The notes below the pieces were generated by a model. It was given only the letters and a program-made list of their open reading frames with translations, made no database searches and had not been told where the DNA came from. The position numbers were made by a program, and so were the translations under genes. From Mycobacterium sp. MYCO198283 (GTDB lineage: Bacteria > Actinomycetota > Actinomycetes > Mycobacteriales > Mycobacteriaceae), in assembly GCF_021213805.1 (NCBI RefSeq), contig NZ_JAJQJI010000003.1, positions 1-64,000 of the forward strand: DNA of 64,000 nt, read 5' to 3'. Shown here in pieces: positions 21,537 through 29,334 of the stretch; position 1 is the stretch's first letter, and each line of letters opens with the position of its first letter.

Positions 21537-21600
21537 GAGGTCAAGTATGCGCAGCGTGTCCAATCGCTTCCGTCGCGATCGCGCAGCGGGCGACGCTCGC

Positions 21601-21629
21601 TTGACATACCCCACCGGGGTACCGAAGCT
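21601..21629 (+). promoter_or_regulatory. RicR/CsoR-type operator in the promoter of the copper module
   Basis: TTGACA (21601-21606) directly abuts the palindrome TACCCCACCGGGGTA (21607-21621; 6-bp arms, 3-base centre). GAAGCT (21624-21629) lies at -10 with a 17-base spacer and six bases before ATG 21636. The palindrome resembles known RicR/CsoR copper operators. Copper-free RicR would block this promoter, and copper would release it (family knowledge, not shown here). Confidence 0.75.
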
Positions 21630-21635
21630 GATGGC

Positions 21636-22199
21636 ATGATCCGGCTGTCCGCCCTCCTCGCCGCCGCGCTCGGCGCCCTGCTGCTGATCGCCGGTTGCAG
21701 CCAGCAGCCCGCCGAACACGACCATGCCAACCACGACCATGGGTCGTCCGCCACCCACAACGCCCAGGACGTGATGTTCGCGCAGCACATGATCCCGCAC
21801 CACCGGCAGGCCGTCGAGCTGTCGGCGCTGGTGCCCGAGCGCACGCAGAACGCCGAGGTGCGACGCCTCGCGCAGCAGATATCGGACGCCCAGCAGCCCG
21901 AGATCGACACCATGACCGGCTGGCTCACGGCCTGGGGCGAGACGTCCGGCTCCGGCGGTCACGACGCGATGGCGGGCATGGTCGACGATGCGACGATGCA
22001 GCGCCTGACCGACAGCCGGGGCACCGCGTTCGACCGGCTGTGGCTGCAGTCGATGATCGCCCACCACGAAGGGGCGGTCACCATGGCGCAGCAGGAGGTC
22101 GACAACGGCGGCAACCCCGACGCCAAGGCGCTCGCCCGCCGGATCGTCGAGACCCAGCGGGCCGAGATCGACCAGATGAAGAAGTTGCTCGGGCCGTGA
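21636..22199 (+). CDS. DUF305 lipoprotein, likely copper-responsive
   Basis: A 187-residue exported lipoprotein: the signal ends in LLIAGC (Cys 21), followed by a His-rich stretch ([15 protein letters not shown]) and a four-helix DUF305 domain with paired motifs [12 protein letters not shown] and [13 protein letters not shown]. The His and Met clusters suit binding of copper or another soft metal outside the membrane. The start ATG 21636 probably coincides with the first transcribed base. Its stop overlaps the ricR start, so the metal-binding protein and its repressor are coexpressed from one copper-controlled promoter. Confidence 0.88.
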   Translation: MIRLSALLAAALGALLLIAGCSQQPAEHDHANHDHGSSATHNAQDVMFAQHMIPHHRQAVELSALVPERTQNAEVRRLAQQISDAQQPEIDTMTGWLTAWGETSGSGGHDAMAGMVDDATMQRLTDSRGTAFDRLWLQSMIAHHEGAVTMAQQEVDNGGNPDAKALARRIVETQRAEIDQMKKLLGP

Positions 22200-22486
22200 G
22201 CGCCGACCACGGGTACACCGCCCGCAAGGACGACTACGCCAAGCGGTTGCGCCGCATCGAGGGCCAGGTGCGGGGCATCGCCCGGATGATCGACGACGAC
22301 AAGTACTGCATCGACGTGCTCACCCAGATCAGCGCGGTGAACAGCGCGTTGCAGTCGGTGGCGCTCGGCCTCCTCGAGGAGCACCTCGGCCACTGCGTCG
22401 CAGGCGCCGTGGCCGCCGGGGGTGACGACGCCGCGGACAAGATCGCCGAGGCGTCGGCCGCAATCGCGCGGCTGGTGAGGTCCTAA
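22196..22486 (+). CDS. ricR: Copper-sensing repressor RicR (CsoR family)
   Basis: A 96-residue CsoR-family repressor starting at GTG 22196 (overlap GTGA). The copper ligands are at the expected places: Cys 38 ([11 protein letters not shown]), His 63 and Cys 67 (EEHLGHC). The N-terminal helix [19 protein letters not shown] is the family signature. It matches Rv0190 (RicR), which in M. tuberculosis represses itself and copper-defence genes. Here it is the second gene behind a promoter with a matching palindrome, so autoregulation is likely. The TAA overlaps the TAG of the convergent thiamine-binding gene. Confidence 0.93.
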   Translation: MSADHGYTARKDDYAKRLRRIEGQVRGIARMIDDDKYCIDVLTQISAVNSALQSVALGLLEEHLGHCVAGAVAAGGDDAADKIAEASAAIARLVRS

Positions 22487-22782
22487 CCGCCCAGCTCGGC
22501 TTCGAGCCGCTGCACCTTCGCGGCGAGCTGGCCGGTGTAGCCGGGGCGGATGTCGGCTTTGAGGACCAGGCTGACCCGCGGGGACACCGCGGCCACCGCG
22601 TCCACCGCCGCCTTGACGACGGCCATGCACTCATCCCACTCGCCCTCGATGTTGGTGAACATGGCGTTCGTCTCGTGCGGCAAGCCCGACGCCCGCACCA
22701 CCCGGACCGCCGCCGCGACCGCCTCGCGCACCCCGCCCGTCTCGTCGGAGGTTGCGGGACTGATGCTGAACGCCACGATCAT
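22483..22782 (-). CDS. MTH1187/YkoF-type thiamine-binding protein
   Basis: A 99-residue protein of the MTH1187 (UPF0045) family: [13 protein letters not shown] at the start, then [18 protein letters not shown], which contributes to the ligand site in known structures. Relatives form tetramers and bind thiamine or its precursors. I used ATG 22782 rather than longer frames, because only this gives the family length. The stop codon overlaps that of ricR on the other strand by two bases. A copper-operator-like palindrome lies 70 bases upstream of the start. Confidence 0.86.
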   Translation of the reverse strand: MIVAFSISPATSDETGGVREAVAAAVRVVRASGLPHETNAMFTNIEGEWDECMAVVKAAVDAVAAVSPRVSLVLKADIRPGYTGQLAAKVQRLEAELGG

Positions 22783-22851
22783 CCCGCCAGCCTGGCACAT
22801 CGGCACCGGCGCACACGCTGCCGCAACCGCACGCTCCGACTGCACCGAACA

Positions 22852-22866
22852 CACCCCCCGGGGGTA
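22852..22866. promoter_or_regulatory. Possible second RicR-like site
   Basis: CACCCCCCGGGGGTA matches the palindrome at 21607-21621 at 12 of 15 positions with the same spacing and 11 of 12 arm bases. It lies between the divergent thiamine-binding gene and the L,D-transpeptidase gene, 61 bases before the latter's ATG. C/G runs are common in this genome, so chance is possible. Confidence 0.4.
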
Positions 22867-22926
22867 TTCCGGCCTGGGCGTCGGCCCGCTGTGCGACACT
22901 GGGCGGCGAACTGCTTGGAGGTGGGG

Positions 22927-23907
22927 ATGCGAAAGACGTCATCGAGCTGGGCGCTGCGCGCCGCGATCCTGCTGGTCAGCGCGCTCGCGGTGATGTTCAG
23001 CCTGGTCGCGCCCGTCGCAACGGCCGATCCCGATCCGGTGCCGCCGGCCCCGGGTGATCCCTTCGCGCCACCGCCGCCGCCGGACCCGTTCGCGCCGCCG
23101 CCGAACCCCGTCGCACCGGCCGCGCCGGCGGATGCGCTGGCCGCGCCGGGCCCCATCCCGCAGGGCACCCCCGCGGGCCAGAACCCGCTGCCGTTCACCG
23201 GCACGCCGCCGTTCCGACCGCCGGCGTTCAACCCCGTCAACGGCGCCATGGTGGGCGTCGCCAAGCCGATCATCATCAACTTCGCGGTGCCCATCGCCAA
23301 CCGCAAGATGGCCGAGGACGCCATTCACGTCTCGTCGAGCCCGGCGGTGCCCGGCAAGTTCTACTGGATGAGCGATACGCAGGTGCGGTGGCGGCCCATC
23401 GACTTCTGGCCGGCCCACACGACGGTCAACATCGACGCCGCCGGCGCGAAATCCAGCTTCCGCGTCGGGGATTCGCTCGTCGCGACGGTCGACAACAAGA
23501 CCAAGCAGATGGAGATCATGCGCAACGGGAAGCTCGAGAAGACCTTCCCGGTGTCGATGGGCAAGCCCGGCAACGACACCAAGAACGGCACGTACTACGT
23601 GCTGGAGAAGTTCCCCGACATCGTCATGGACTCATCGACCTACGGCGTGCCCGTCGACTCACCCCAGGGATACAAGCTCAAGGTGCAGAACGCCGTGCGC
23701 ATCGACAACAGCGGCGCCTTCGTCCACAGCGCGCCGTGGTCGGTGGGGGACCAGGGCAAACGCAACGTCAGCCACGGCTGCATCAATCTCAGCCCCGCCA
23801 ACGCCCAGTGGTTCTACGACAACTTCGGCAGCGGCGACCCGGTGGTGATCAAGAACAGCGTCGGGCTCTACAACCAGCCCGACGGCGCCCAGGACTGGCA
23901 GATCTAG
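22927..23907 (+). CDS. L,D-transpeptidase (Rv0192 type)
   Basis: A 326-residue exported enzyme that forms 3-3 cross-links in peptidoglycan. It has a signal peptide (about 1-35, ending TADPDP), a Pro-rich linker (about 38-100), an Ig-like domain (about 105-175, [18 protein letters not shown]) and a YkuD catalytic domain (about 180-315). The catalytic motif is complete: [21 protein letters not shown], with Cys 285 as nucleophile. ATG 22927 has GGAGGTGGG just upstream. In M. tuberculosis the same position holds Rv0192, one of five Ldt enzymes. The gene ends 15 bases before the zmp1 stop. Confidence 0.92.
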   Translation: MRKTSSSWALRAAILLVSALAVMFSLVAPVATADPDPVPPAPGDPFAPPPPPDPFAPPPNPVAPAAPADALAAPGPIPQGTPAGQNPLPFTGTPPFRPPAFNPVNGAMVGVAKPIIINFAVPIANRKMAEDAIHVSSSPAVPGKFYWMSDTQVRWRPIDFWPAHTTVNIDAAGAKSSFRVGDSLVATVDNKTKQMEIMRNGKLEKTFPVSMGKPGNDTKNGTYYVLEKFPDIVMDSSTYGVPVDSPQGYKLKVQNAVRIDNSGAFVHSAPWSVGDQGKRNVSHGCINLSPANAQWFYDNFGSGDPVVIKNSVGLYNQPDGAQDWQI

Positions 23908-23922
23908 GCGCTTGCACCCGCG

Positions 23923-25929
23923 CTAGTTCCAAATCCGCACCCGGCGCTCGGGTTCGAGGTACAGCTCGTCGTCGGGTGTGACGTCGAAGGCGTCGTAGAA
24001 CGCGTCGATGTTGCGCAGCACGCCGTTGCAGCGGAACTCCGGCGGGGAGTGCGGGTCGACGGCGAGCCGCCGGATGGCCTCGGCCTCCCGGGACTTCGTC
24101 CGCCACACCTGCGCCCAACCGAACAGCACCCGCTGCACGCCGGTGAGGCCGTCGAGCACCGGCGGCTCGTCGTCGCCGCGCGACAGCTGATAGGCCAGCA
24201 GGGCGATGGACAGCCCGCCGAGGTCGCCGATGTTCTCGCCCACGGTGAACGCGCCGTTCACATGCGGAAGGGGGGAGCGGCCGTCGCGCAATTCCCGCGG
24301 CACGTAGGCGTCGTACTGCTCGATCAGCGCCTGGGTGCGCTTGCCGAACTCGGCCCGGTCGGAGTCGGTCCACCAGTCGACCAGGTTGCCGTCGCCGTCG
24401 TACTTGCTGCCCTGGTCGTCGAAGCCGTGGCCGATCTCGTGGCCGATCACCGCGCCGATTCCGCCGTAGTTGGCGGCGTCGTCGGCCTCGGCGTCGAAGA
24501 ACGGTGGCTGCAGGATCGCCGCCGGGAAGACGATCTCGTTCATGCCGGGGTTGTAGTAGGCGTTGACGGTCTGCGGCGTCATGAACCACTCGTCGCGGTC
24601 GACGGGTCCGCCCAGCTTCGCCAGGTCGCGGTCGTGCTCCAGCTCGTAGCCGCGCAGGTAATTGCCGTACAGGTCGCCGCGCCGGATCTGCAGACCCGAG
24701 TAGTCGCGCCACTTCGCCGGATAGCCGATCTTCGGGGTGAAGGAGTCGAGCTTGGCCAGCGCGCGCCGGCGGGTCTCCGGCGTCATCCACTCCAGCGAGG
24801 TGATGCTGACGCGGTACGCCTCACGCAGGTTGGCGACGAGGGTGTCCATGCGTGCCTTCGCCTCCGGCGGGAAATGCCGCTCGACGTAGAGCTTGCCGAC
24901 GGCGTCGCCCAGCAGACTCTCGACCACCGACACCGCGCGCTTCCACCGGTCGCGGATCTGCTCGGTGCCCGACAGCGTGCGGCCGTAGAACGCGAAGTTC
25001 TCCTCGACCAGCTCGTCGGTCAGCAGGAACGCGCGGGCGTGGATCAGCCGCCAGCGCAGCCACGCCTTCCAGTCGTCGAGCGGAACGTCGGCCCAGGCGG
25101 CGGCGAACGCGGTGAGGTAGTCGGGCTGGCGGACAACGACCTCGGCCACCATGTCCGCGGCACCGCCGAGCGCGCCGAGCCACCCCGACCAATCGAAGCC
25201 GGGCGCCTCGGCGGGCAGGTCGGCGAAGGCCCGCAGGTTGTAGGTCAGGTCGGCGTCGCGGCGCTTCACCACGTCCCAGTGCGCGGCCGCAAGCCGGGTT
25301 TCCAGGGCGACGATGCGGGCCGCGGTGACCGCGTGGTCGCCAGCCCCGTACACCAGCGCGAACATCCGCGTGATGTGTCCGGGGTAGGCGGCGAGCACCT
25401 CGGCGTGCTGCGGATCGCGGTAATAGGATTCGTCGGGCAGGCCCAGCCCCGACTGCGACATATGCAGCAGGTAGCGCGTCGAATCCTTCGAATCGGTGTC
25501 GACGTATACGCCGACGCCGCCGCCGACCCCGGTGCGCTGCAGCCGGCCCACCACCGCGGCCAACGCGTCGGCGTCCGTGGCGCCGTCGACCAGCGTGAGC
25601 TCGTCGAGCAGCGGCGCCACCCCGCGCGCCACGACCGCCGCCTCGTCCATGAACGACGCGTACAGGTCGCCGATGCGCTGCTCGTCGGTCGCCGCGGTTC
25701 CCGTCGTCCCCGCCGGGGCGGCCCCGGCCGCCGTGGTGATGATGTCCCGGATCTGCTCCTCGGCCCGGTCGTAGAGCGCGCGGAAGGCGCCGTCGGTGGC
25801 GCGGTCGGCCGGGATGTCGTACTCGCGCAGCCAGCGGCCGTTGACGTGACCGAAGAGGTCGTCCTGCGGGCGGATGGACGGGTCGACATGGCTCAGGTCG
25901 ATTCCCGAGCGGAGCATCGATGTGGTCAC
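23923..25929 (-). CDS. zmp1: Zinc metalloprotease Zmp1 (M13/neprilysin family)
   Basis: A 668-residue M13 peptidase. The zinc site is intact: VIGHEIGHGFDD (HEIGH near residue 497) and the downstream Glu in ENIGDLGGLS; NAYYNP and PPEFRCNG are the conserved substrate-site segments, and the chain ends in VRIWN as expected. It matches Rv0198c, an extracellular protease linked in M. tuberculosis to phagosome arrest. No classical signal peptide is visible, as in the M. tuberculosis protein. GTG 25929 is used because it gives the same N-terminal length as Zmp1; ATG 25917, with GGGGAGG about ten bases upstream, is a good alternative. Confidence 0.94.
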   Translation of the reverse strand: MTTSMLRSGIDLSHVDPSIRPQDDLFGHVNGRWLREYDIPADRATDGAFRALYDRAEEQIRDIITTAAGAAPAGTTGTAATDEQRIGDLYASFMDEAAVVARGVAPLLDELTLVDGATDADALAAVVGRLQRTGVGGGVGVYVDTDSKDSTRYLLHMSQSGLGLPDESYYRDPQHAEVLAAYPGHITRMFALVYGAGDHAVTAARIVALETRLAAAHWDVVKRRDADLTYNLRAFADLPAEAPGFDWSGWLGALGGAADMVAEVVVRQPDYLTAFAAAWADVPLDDWKAWLRWRLIHARAFLLTDELVEENFAFYGRTLSGTEQIRDRWKRAVSVVESLLGDAVGKLYVERHFPPEAKARMDTLVANLREAYRVSITSLEWMTPETRRRALAKLDSFTPKIGYPAKWRDYSGLQIRRGDLYGNYLRGYELEHDRDLAKLGGPVDRDEWFMTPQTVNAYYNPGMNEIVFPAAILQPPFFDAEADDAANYGGIGAVIGHEIGHGFDDQGSKYDGDGNLVDWWTDSDRAEFGKRTQALIEQYDAYVPRELRDGRSPLPHVNGAFTVGENIGDLGGLSIALLAYQLSRGDDEPPVLDGLTGVQRVLFGWAQVWRTKSREAEAIRRLAVDPHSPPEFRCNGVLRNIDAFYDAFDVTPDDELYLEPERRVRIWN

Positions 25930-26027
25930 CTCCCCATCCTGCCAGCCGGCTACCGGCGGTCCGGGTGCGCTCCACCACGGCTGAGCGCGGCATCGCCGGC
26001 CGCAGCCAACCGGGTAGCCTTCCCGCC

Positions 26028-26612
26028 ATGCCGGACAGCGCCGCAGCCGAGGACGTCGACGCCCGCGAACCGGTGTTCTCCGGCTATGGGGTCGCGTCCG
26101 CCGTGCTCGCGGTGGTCGCGGTCGCCGCGGTGGTGCTGCTCGGCATGATCTGGTCGGGTCACCGCGACCGGGTCGCCGAGATCGAGTACCAGAACCGGGT
26201 GGCCCGCGCCGCCGCCGACTGGACCGAGGTGCTGATCAACGTCAACACCGACAACGTCGACGACAGCCTGCGCCGCCTGCAGGAGGGCACGATCGGCACG
26301 CTCAACGAAGACTTCGACACCGCCATCCGGCCGTTCACCGACGTGGTGCGCCGGCTCGGCGCCAACACCGAGGGCCAACTCGAATCGGTGGCCGTCGAAT
26401 CGCTGCAGCGCGACCCCCGCAACGGCGGGCCGCCGCCGCCGAAGCCCCCGGTGCCCGGCGTCACCCGAACGGACACCGTGCTCATCGTCGCCACGTCGGT
26501 CAGCAAGAACACCGGCGACAAGCAGCCGGATCCGATCAACTGGCGCATGCGGCTCGACGTCTCCGACGCCGGCGGCAAACTGCAGATCTCGGGCCTGGAG
26601 CTCTACCTGTGA
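26028..26612 (+). CDS. omamA: Orphan Mce-associated membrane protein OmamA
   Basis: A 194-residue Mas-like protein with one membrane helix (about 20-44) and an exported domain with RAAADWTEVLINVNTDNVDDS and a final KLQISGLELYL. It matches Rv0199 (OmamA), which stabilises Mce proteins and is needed for cholesterol and lipid import in M. tuberculosis. ATG 26028 lies seven bases after TAGCCT (26015-26020), so the transcript is probably leaderless and divergent from zmp1. Its stop overlaps the omamB GTG. Confidence 0.88.
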   Translation: MPDSAAAEDVDAREPVFSGYGVASAVLAVVAVAAVVLLGMIWSGHRDRVAEIEYQNRVARAAADWTEVLINVNTDNVDDSLRRLQEGTIGTLNEDFDTAIRPFTDVVRRLGANTEGQLESVAVESLQRDPRNGGPPPPKPPVPGVTRTDTVLIVATSVSKNTGDKQPDPINWRMRLDVSDAGGKLQISGLELYL

Positions 26613-27340
26613 GGAATCTGCTGCGGGTCCTGGCGTTCGACGTCGTGGCGCCGGCCGCCGCAATCGCCGCGCTCGTCGTCATCGGCGTCGTGCTGCGGTG
26701 GCCGGTCTGGTGGGTGTCGGTGTGCTCGGTGCTGACCCTGCTGATCGTGCAGGCCGTGATAGTCAACGCGGTGCTCGCGCGGCGCGACGGGGTCACCATG
26801 GGCACCGACGACGACGGCCCGGGCCTGCGGCTGGCGGTGGTGGCGGTGGCGACGGCCGCGCTGGTGGCGGCGGCGGTCGTCGGCTACACCCGCTGGACGC
26901 AGCCGGACCGCACCTTCGCCGCCGACCGCGACCAGGTCGTCGACATCGCGGCCGAGGTGACCGAGGCGTACGCGTCGTTCTCGCCCGACGAGCCGGCGGC
27001 GTCGATGGACAAGGCCGCCGCGCTCATGACCGACGAGGAAGCCGCCTCCTACCGCCAGGAGTTCCCGAAGCAGGCCGCGCAGCTGCAGGCGCGCCGCATC
27101 TCGGCGACGGCCCACACCGTGTCAGCGGGTGTGCAGGCGCTGGGAACCGCGGCCGCAAGCGTCGCCGTCCTGCTGCACATCGAGCAGAACGCGCCGAATA
27201 CCCCGGCGCGGCCCCTGGACCTGACCTTCCAGGTGGCGTTGACCAAACAGGGCGAGACCTGGCGGGTGGTCAACATCCTGCCGCTGCCGCTCGACGCCGC
27301 CCGGGCGGCGCAGCAGAAGCAGCAGGCGCCGCGGCGTTAG
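26609..27340 (+). CDS. omamB: Orphan Mce-associated membrane protein OmamB
   Basis: A 243-residue protein starting at GTG 26609 inside the omamA stop. It has two or three membrane helices (about 8-30, 35-52, 68-88) and an exported Mas-like domain (about 90-235) ending in VVNILPLPLD and a basic Gln-rich tail. It corresponds to Rv0200, the partner of OmamA. The final codons and the TAG (27338-27340) lie inside the left 25-bp direct repeat that bounds the inserted cassette, so the coding sequence stays complete although the downstream DNA was replaced. Confidence 0.87.
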   Translation: MRNLLRVLAFDVVAPAAAIAALVVIGVVLRWPVWWVSVCSVLTLLIVQAVIVNAVLARRDGVTMGTDDDGPGLRLAVVAVATAALVAAAVVGYTRWTQPDRTFAADRDQVVDIAAEVTEAYASFSPDEPAASMDKAAALMTDEEAASYRQEFPKQAAQLQARRISATAHTVSAGVQALGTAAASVAVLLHIEQNAPNTPARPLDLTFQVALTKQGETWRVVNILPLPLDAARAAQQKQQAPRR

Positions 27341-27349
27341 CCGAGCAGG
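27325..27349 (+). repeat. Left copy of a perfect 25-bp direct repeat
   Basis: Identical to 28876-28900 over all 25 bases, with mismatches on both sides. It contains the last five codons and stop of omamB plus nine further bases. Together the two copies bracket the lower-GC cassette like attachment-site halves or an insertion duplication. Confidence 0.93.
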
Positions 27350-27350
27350 G

Positions 27351-28400
27351 TTAGAACTGCACGATCGTGGGACGGAATTCGATCGGCAGCCGTACCAGAT
27401 CCCGGTGTTCTGAGCTCATGCGGCGAGCCAGCGCCAAGCACGCGCCTTCGGCGGTCAACGCCCGATCCCATTCGATCCGAACCTGACTTTCGAAGCCCGA
27501 TCTGAGCCGCATCTCTATTTGCGCCTCGAACGCTGAACGGTAGAAGTAGTTGTTCAGCAGACTGCCGCACTGCACGAGTTTGAGGCCTCGGGACAGCTCC
27601 TCCAAAGTGAATCGCCGACGAAGCGCAACGGCGGTCACATCGGCCAGATCTTCGGCCGCCGATTTGACCAGGTTCTGCGCATCGGTATCTCCGCGTTCGG
27701 CGGCACCGCACACGTCAGCAGTGAAACGTGCGATCTCTCGTTTCATGTTGGGATCGGCGATGGCGAGGTCCCGCATCTTCGCTATCAGACCCCGGTCGTC
27801 CGAAGACCGCACCCCGTACGCCTGTCGCAGCCGCTGCAACAGCACCGAATCGTTTCCGGCTTCGAAGTCCCGGAAAGCTTTTCGAATCGCTTCGAGACCG
27901 ATCCAAAATCCACTGCCGTAATCGCACGCAACCCATTCATGGCCGCCGGCCTGATGAATGTCACCGTTGGTGTCGCGGACCAGCACGCTCGACCCTGTTC
28001 CGGCGATGACGATCCCCTGCGCACCGCTTCCCACCAAAAGCGAGACGGCATCGTTCGCCGCTCCGATCGCGGTGACCTCGTCGCCAAGGGTCGGTCCCAG
28101 CTGGTGCAGCGCGTTGGTGAACTCATCTCGTGTCCACGGTGTGTAGCCGGCTGCGCTCACCCAGATCGAGATGGGCAGCGACGAGGTGACGAGTTGATCC
28201 AAGCGTGCCGGAAGCGGGGCGAGTATCCGGCCGAGAATCTTCGGTATGAGGGCCGGATCCAAAGCTCCGGAAAGGCTGTCGCCGGCCTCGTATTTCGCTG
28301 TGGCGGTGCCAGTGGGCGAGTCGACCAAAATCTCGACATTGGTGCGTGTTCCGCCCGAGTCGACACCGACGAGAACCGCGCCTACCGTACTGCTATCCAT
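27351..28400 (-). CDS. ASKHA-fold sugar-kinase-like protein (BadF/BadG/N-acetylglucosamine kinase family)
   Basis: A 349-residue protein of the BadF/BadG/BcrA/BcrD ATPase family. Phosphate 1 is VGVDSGGTRTN (residues 11-21), a catalytic-type Asp is in AANDAVSLL (117), the AGTGS loop is at 133-137, and DYGSGFWIG (160-168) resembles the GDEGSGYWIG block of N-acetylglucosamine kinases. So it probably phosphorylates an amino sugar or a related ligand with ATP; the substrate is not predictable. The stop is two bases from the left direct repeat, and its ATG overlaps the upstream membrane-protein gene by 19 bases. Lower GC and absence from the M. tuberculosis gene order suggest transfer. Confidence 0.82.
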   Translation of the reverse strand: MDSSTVGAVLVGVDSGGTRTNVEILVDSPTGTATAKYEAGDSLSGALDPALIPKILGRILAPLPARLDQLVTSSLPISIWVSAAGYTPWTRDEFTNALHQLGPTLGDEVTAIGAANDAVSLLVGSGAQGIVIAGTGSSVLVRDTNGDIHQAGGHEWVACDYGSGFWIGLEAIRKAFRDFEAGNDSVLLQRLRQAYGVRSSDDRGLIAKMRDLAIADPNMKREIARFTADVCGAAERGDTDAQNLVKSAAEDLADVTAVALRRRFTLEELSRGLKLVQCGSLLNNYFYRSAFEAQIEMRLRSGFESQVRIEWDRALTAEGACLALARRMSSEHRDLVRLPIEFRPTIVQF

Positions 28401-28774
28401 TTACCTTCATCTCTGATACGCCCCGAATTCTGCAGCGCCATGATAGCTGCCTCGACATCGTCGACCGAGTGCCCGTGACCAAGAAAGTACGACGTCAGGG
28501 AGCTCCGGCGAAGGCGCCCTTCGGCGTTCTGCGTTCGCCGTGCGCGATCGTGCACAAGTGTCTCCAAGGGTTCCGTCGGCGATTGCTCCACGACGGGATC
28601 GGTGATCGCTTCAACGCCGCCCACCGAGTAGATCGACGTACGAAGTTGGTCGAGTTCTCGTTCCAACATCCGGTTCTGAGTCAAAGCCGATTTCGTAGCC
28701 CGTCGCTCGAAATAGAAACCGGTCACCAATCCCACGATCAAGCCCAGGACCGTTGAGATGAAGTCGTGCAACAC
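28382..28774 (-). CDS. Small membrane-anchored coiled-coil protein of the cassette, function unknown
   Basis: A 130-residue protein I do not recognise. Residues 5-22 form one membrane helix (FISTVLGLIVGLVTGFYF) followed by basic residues (ERR), so the rest should face the cytoplasm. Residues 24-50 look like a coiled coil (ALTQNRMLERELDQLRTSI). The C-terminal 40 residues (SLTSYFLGHGHSVDDVEAAI then SGRIRDEGKWIAV) have the feel of a winged-helix fold. GTG 28774 is used, with GGGGG about ten bases upstream; TTG 28771 is possible. The 19-base overlap with the kinase gene suggests joint function, perhaps as a membrane anchor or sensor for the kinase. Confidence 0.65.
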   Translation of the reverse strand: MLHDFISTVLGLIVGLVTGFYFERRATKSALTQNRMLERELDQLRTSIYSVGGVEAITDPVVEQSPTEPLETLVHDRARRTQNAEGRLRRSSLTSYFLGHGHSVDDVEAAIMALQNSGRIRDEGKWIAVR

Positions 28775-28817
28775 CGCCGAACCCCCGGGTCTTCGCTGAA
28801 CGCTGTGAGCGAGTCGT

Positions 28818-28823
28818 ACCCTA
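28818..28823 (-). promoter_or_regulatory. Possible -10 element of the cassette
   Basis: TAGGGT on the minus strand (28823-28818) fits the TANNNT pattern and would start transcription near 28811, 37 bases before the GTG at 28774. No good -35 is seen. It lies inside the cassette, so the two genes may carry their own promoter. Confidence 0.4.
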
Positions 28824-28875
28824 GTGTCTTCGCGCGGTGGATGGAGCCTTGTGGTCGAGGCGAGATCGCCGGCGG

Positions 28876-28900
28876 GGCGCCGCGGCGTTAGCCGAGCAGG
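28876..28900 (+). repeat. Right copy of the perfect 25-bp direct repeat
   Basis: Identical to 27325-27349. It contains the stop (TAA on the minus strand, 28890-28888) and last codons of the CoA-binding protein gene. Each repeat copy thus preserves the end of one flanking gene. Confidence 0.93.
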
Positions 28901-29334
28901 TTGGCGTAGTCGACCTTCAGGCAGCGGTCCATCACGACCCGGATCCCGGCCGCCTCGGCCCGGTTCGCGACGTCCTCGTGCCACAGCCCCTGCTGCAGCC
29001 ACAGGGTGCGGGCGCCGACGGCGATGGTGTCGGCGAGCACGCCGGGCAACTCCTCGGTGCGACGGAACACGTCGACCATGTCGGGTACCGCGGGCACGTC
29101 GGCGAGGCTGGGATACACCGGGCGGCCGTCGAGCTCGGTGAGGGTCGGATTGACCAAATACAGCGTGTAGTGGCTGTGCGACGCCAGATACCGGTAGACA
29201 CCGTGGCTGGGCCGCATGGGGTTGGCGGACACGCCGACGATTGCGACGGACTGCGTCTCGCGCAGCAGTCGGCGGAGCTCCTCGGCGTCGGGCTCGGTCC
29301 AGGTCGGTGTGCTCACGGGTACCGCCTCACTCAC
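28888..29334 (-). CDS. CoA-binding domain protein (YccU type)
   Basis: A 148-residue Rossmann-fold CoA-binding protein. The nucleotide loop SVAIVGVSANPMRPSHGV (about 29-46) and the later LWLQQGLWHEDVANRAEAAG and VVMDRCLKVDY blocks are typical of the stand-alone CoA_binding (YccU-like) family; the biological role is unknown. GTG 29334 overlaps the upstream gene by 8 bases; GTG 29316 is an alternative. The last codons lie inside the right direct repeat. It seems to be the last gene of the mmpL11 transcript. Confidence 0.86.
   Translation of the reverse strand: MSEAVPVSTPTWTEPDAEELRRLLRETQSVAIVGVSANPMRPSHGVYRYLASHSHYTLYLVNPTLTELDGRPVYPSLADVPAVPDMVDVFRRTEELPGVLADTIAVGARTLWLQQGLWHEDVANRAEAAGIRVVMDRCLKVDYANLLG

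Larger units (their letters stand above)
27350..28875 (-). mobile_element. Putative inserted two-gene cassette between 25-bp direct repeats
   Basis: The 1526 bases between the repeats carry exactly two minus-strand genes and their promoter, and nothing else. Deleting the interval plus one repeat copy would restore a neat convergent junction in which the omamB TAG and the CoA-binding gene TAA share a TTAG. Hand counts of two 60-base stretches give 57% and 52% G+C (from 27541 and 28681) against 68% in omamB (from 27001). No integrase, transposase or terminal inverted repeat is present, so the insertion mechanism is unknown. Calling it mobile is an inference. Confidence 0.7.

Noticed and set aside
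27325..28900. Insertion sequence or transposon
   Set aside because: No transposase gene or terminal inverted repeats; 25 bp is longer than usual target-site duplications. Kept as a cassette of unknown mechanism.
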